Shown: one piece after another, positions 62,182 to 64,000 of the stretch
Position numbering within the stretch: the stretch's first letter is position 1
Layout of the letters: every line of letters begins with the position of its first letter
Assembly: GCF_900105095.1 (NCBI RefSeq)
Contig: NZ_LT629743.1
Span: forward strand, 992,001 to 1,056,000
Reading direction: 5' to 3'
From: Erythrobacter sp. HL-111
Lineage (GTDB): Bacteria; Pseudomonadota; Alphaproteobacteria; Sphingomonadales; Sphingomonadaceae
Length of the DNA: 64,000 bases
The notes under the pieces: generated by a model
What the model was told of the DNA's origin: nothing
Database searches by the model: none
The model's input: only the letters and a program-made list of their open reading frames with translations
Position numbers and translations under genes: made by a program

Positions 62182-64000
62182 CTATCCGGAAGCGTCGGCG
62201 CGCGCCTTGCGGGCGATCCGCATGACGGAGGCGACCTTGTCGGAGATCGCCGCGACGCTGAACGGCTTGGCGATGAAATGCATGTCGGGAATGTCGATGT
62301 CCTTTCGCAGCTGTTCCTCGGCATAGCCCGACATGAACAGCACCGGCATATCGGGATGCTTTTCGCGGATCGCGCGAACCATCGCCGGGCCGTCCATGCC
62401 GGGCATCACGACATCGCTCACGACGAGGTCGAAGGGTTCGGCCTCCCCTTGCGCGCCCAACGCCTCGAGCCCCTCTTCGCCCCCGGGGCAGGCGGTGACG
62501 TCGTATCCGGCGCGGGCCAGCGCGCGCTCGGCGACGGCGCGGACCATGTCCTCGTCCTCGACCAGCAGGATGCGCCCGCCCGCGGACCAGTCGGAGGACG
62601 TAACCGGCTCGAGCGGCTCGCGCTTCCTCGGCACCTCGCCGCGGTGCACCGGGAAATAGATCGTGAAGCGCGCGCCGGTTGGCCGGCCCTGCTTGTCGAG
62701 CAAGTTGTCGGCGAAGATGAAGCCGCCCGACTGCTTGACGATGCCGTAGGCGGTCGACAGGCCGAGCCCGATGCCCTTGCCCCGTTCCTTGGTCGTGAAG
62801 AAGGGCTCGAACAGCTTGGGCAGCACGTGCGGCGGAATGCCGCCGCCCGTGTCCTGCACGATCAGCACAGTGTAATCGGCAGCGGGCAGGACCTCGCTGC
62901 CGAGCTTGATCACCTCGGTCGCCTGCAGGCTGCGGGTGAGGAGCGAGATGCGCCCGGCACCCCCACCGCTGGACTGGATCGCGTCGCGCGCATTGACCGC
63001 GAGGTTCATGATGACCTGTCCGAGCTGCTGCGGATCGGCGCGGACCGGCCCGAGGTTGCGATCGTGCTGGACGTAGTAGGTGATCTTCTCGCCCAGCAGC
63101 CGCTTGATGAGCGGGCTCACCTCGCTCACCACGTCGGGCAGTTGCAGGATTTCCGGGCGGAGGGTCTGCTGGCGCGAGAAGGCGAGCAATTGCCAGGTCA
63201 GCGCGGCGGCGCGGTTCGAATTGGCACGGATCTGCTGGATGTCGTCGTAATCGCTGTCGCCCGGCGTGTGCCGCAACAGCATGAGGTCGCAGGTCCCGAT
63301 GATCGCGGTCAGCACGTTGTTGAAATCATGCGCCACCCCGCCCGCGAGCTGGCCGACCGCCTGCATCTTGGTGGCCTGCGCGACCTGGCGCCTCAGCTGG
63401 TTCTCCTGCGTCGAATCGGCGAGGCTGATGAGCACCGACGCCTCGCCCAGCCCGCGCACGCCCGCAAGCCCCATCGAGACCGGTTCCTCGGGGCTGGAGA
63501 CGAGCCGCACCGCCATGTCCCCGCTCGTCGCGGGGCCGCGCCCGTGGCGGCGCACCGCGTCGGACAAGGCCGCCTTGTCCTCGCGCACGACGAGGTCGGT
63601 CGGGAAGGACGGCAGCCCCCGCCCCTCGCGGTCGACCGACCGCAGGAACGCCTCGTTGCCGAACAGGAAGCGCCCGTCGCGATCGGTCATGGCGAGGCCG
63701 AGCGGAAGCTGCGAAAGCAGCGCGTCGAGCTGCGCCACGCCCGCCTGCATCGCCCCGTCCCAGCTGCTGCCGACCCCGACCCCGCTGTCGACCAGCAGCA
63801 TCAGCGTGTCGCCCGCGACCGGCTCGCTCGCCGGCGCCTTGCCGGGCGGGGTGTCGGTGAGCGGCACGTCGATCAGCGTCTGCGGCGTCCCGCCCCGCCC
63901 CTCGCGCGCAAAGAAGATCCGCTCGCGCTCGTCCGAGCGCAGGAAGCCGACGAAGTCCTGGCCGACCAGCGTCGCGCTTTCATCGCCCGCCGCGCGCTCG
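62182..64000 (-). CDS. cckA: CckA-type hybrid sensor histidine kinase (partial)
   Basis: The last 605 residues of a hybrid kinase; the 5' end lies beyond the window. The visible order is the end of a PAS domain (LVGQDFVGFLRSDERERIF), a second PAS (LDALLSQLPLGLAMTDRDG), HisKA with AGGVAHDFNNVLTAIIG, HATPase (NLAVNARDAI, DTGGGIP, GKGIGLGLSTAYGIV), and a receiver with VEDEDMV and VVSDVVMPGMDG. This is CckA, which drives ChpT-CtrA/CpdR control of the cell cycle in Caulobacter. The GTG at 63867 is an internal codon, not the start. Confidence 0.92.
   Translation of the reverse strand, partial: ERAAGDESATLVGQDFVGFLRSDERERIFFAREGRGGTPQTLIDVPLTDTPPGKAPASEPVAGDTLMLLVDSGVGVGSSWDGAMQAGVAQLDALLSQLPLGLAMTDRDGRFLFGNEAFLRSVDREGRGLPSFPTDLVVREDKAALSDAVRRHGRGPATSGDMAVRLVSSPEEPVSMGLAGVRGLGEASVLISLADSTQENQLRRQVAQATKMQAVGQLAGGVAHDFNNVLTAIIGTCDLMLLRHTPGDSDYDDIQQIRANSNRAAALTWQLLAFSRQQTLRPEILQLPDVVSEVSPLIKRLLGEKITYYVQHDRNLGPVRADPQQLGQVIMNLAVNARDAIQSSGGGAGRISLLTRSLQATEVIKLGSEVLPAADYTVLIVQDTGGGIPPHVLPKLFEPFFTTKERGKGIGLGLSTAYGIVKQSGGFIFADNLLDKQGRPTGARFTIYFPVHRGEVPRKREPLEPVTSSDWSAGGRILLVEDEDMVRAVAERALARAGYDVTACPGGEEGLEALGAQGEAEPFDLVVSDVVMPGMDGPAMVRAIREKHPDMPVLFMSGYAEEQLRKDIDIPDMHFIAKPFSVAAISDKVASVMRIARKARADASG

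Overview
The window looks like chromosome of a GC-rich alphaproteobacterium of the order Sphingomonadales, most likely an Erythrobacteraceae-type marine or freshwater heterotroph. This is inferred from gene content and order: an F0 operon separated from F1, ydbH-ynbE-ydbL, a pyrF-trpF-trpB-trpA-accD-folC run, CckA and a CpdR-like regulator, SapC, several TonB receptors, Rieske/P450 catabolic genes and a BLUF photoreceptor. No 16S rRNA is present, so the assignment is inference. There is no integrase, transposase, CRISPR array or plasmid gene. The gene list covers both partial ends: the ATP synthase b' subunit (left) and the histidine kinase CckA (right).

Layout. 1-6 kb, minus strand: atpI-atpB-atpE-b', then ydbH-ynbE-ydbL (phospholipid transport to the outer membrane). 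6-19 kb, mainly plus strand: radC, purB, lapA-pyrF-trpF-trpB-orf-trpA-accD-folC, an AmpG-like permease, a Rieske oxygenase, an rRNA pseudouridine synthase and rsmD. 19-29 kb: small exported proteins, uvrD/pcrA under a LexA box, a four-gene arsenic operon arsR-arsI-arsC-acr3, an RhlE-type helicase, and a FAD-linked oxidase with a leader peptide ORF embedded in a 28-nt tandem repeat. 29-35 kb: sapC, an N-formylglutamate amidohydrolase, a CpdR-like receiver, tRNA-Val(GAC), an exported catalase-peroxidase and a pseudoazurin-like cupredoxin.

35-45.6 kb holds the main accessory locus: a TonB receptor divergent from thuA-like, carboxymuconolactone-decarboxylase-like and SDR genes, facing a tightly overlapped operon for Rieske ferredoxin, Rieske oxygenase, P450, TetR regulator, MFS permease and SDR. 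Two similar palindromes lie before the ferredoxin and the oxygenase. Together they look like a TetR-controlled pathway for uptake and oxidation of an unknown organic compound.

46-64 kb: a second-type IF-1 gene with a long AT-rich leader, two small ORFs, a BLUF-SCHIC (AppA-like) blue-light sensor, a tonB/TonB-receptor/di-haem peroxidase operon, icd, a GNAT-nitrilase fusion, a KefB-type antiporter, alaS, recA (with a second LexA box) and cckA. The SOS sites before uvrD and recA agree at 14 of 15 positions, which links the two repair genes in one regulon. All functional calls come from reading motifs, lengths and gene order; no database search was run.
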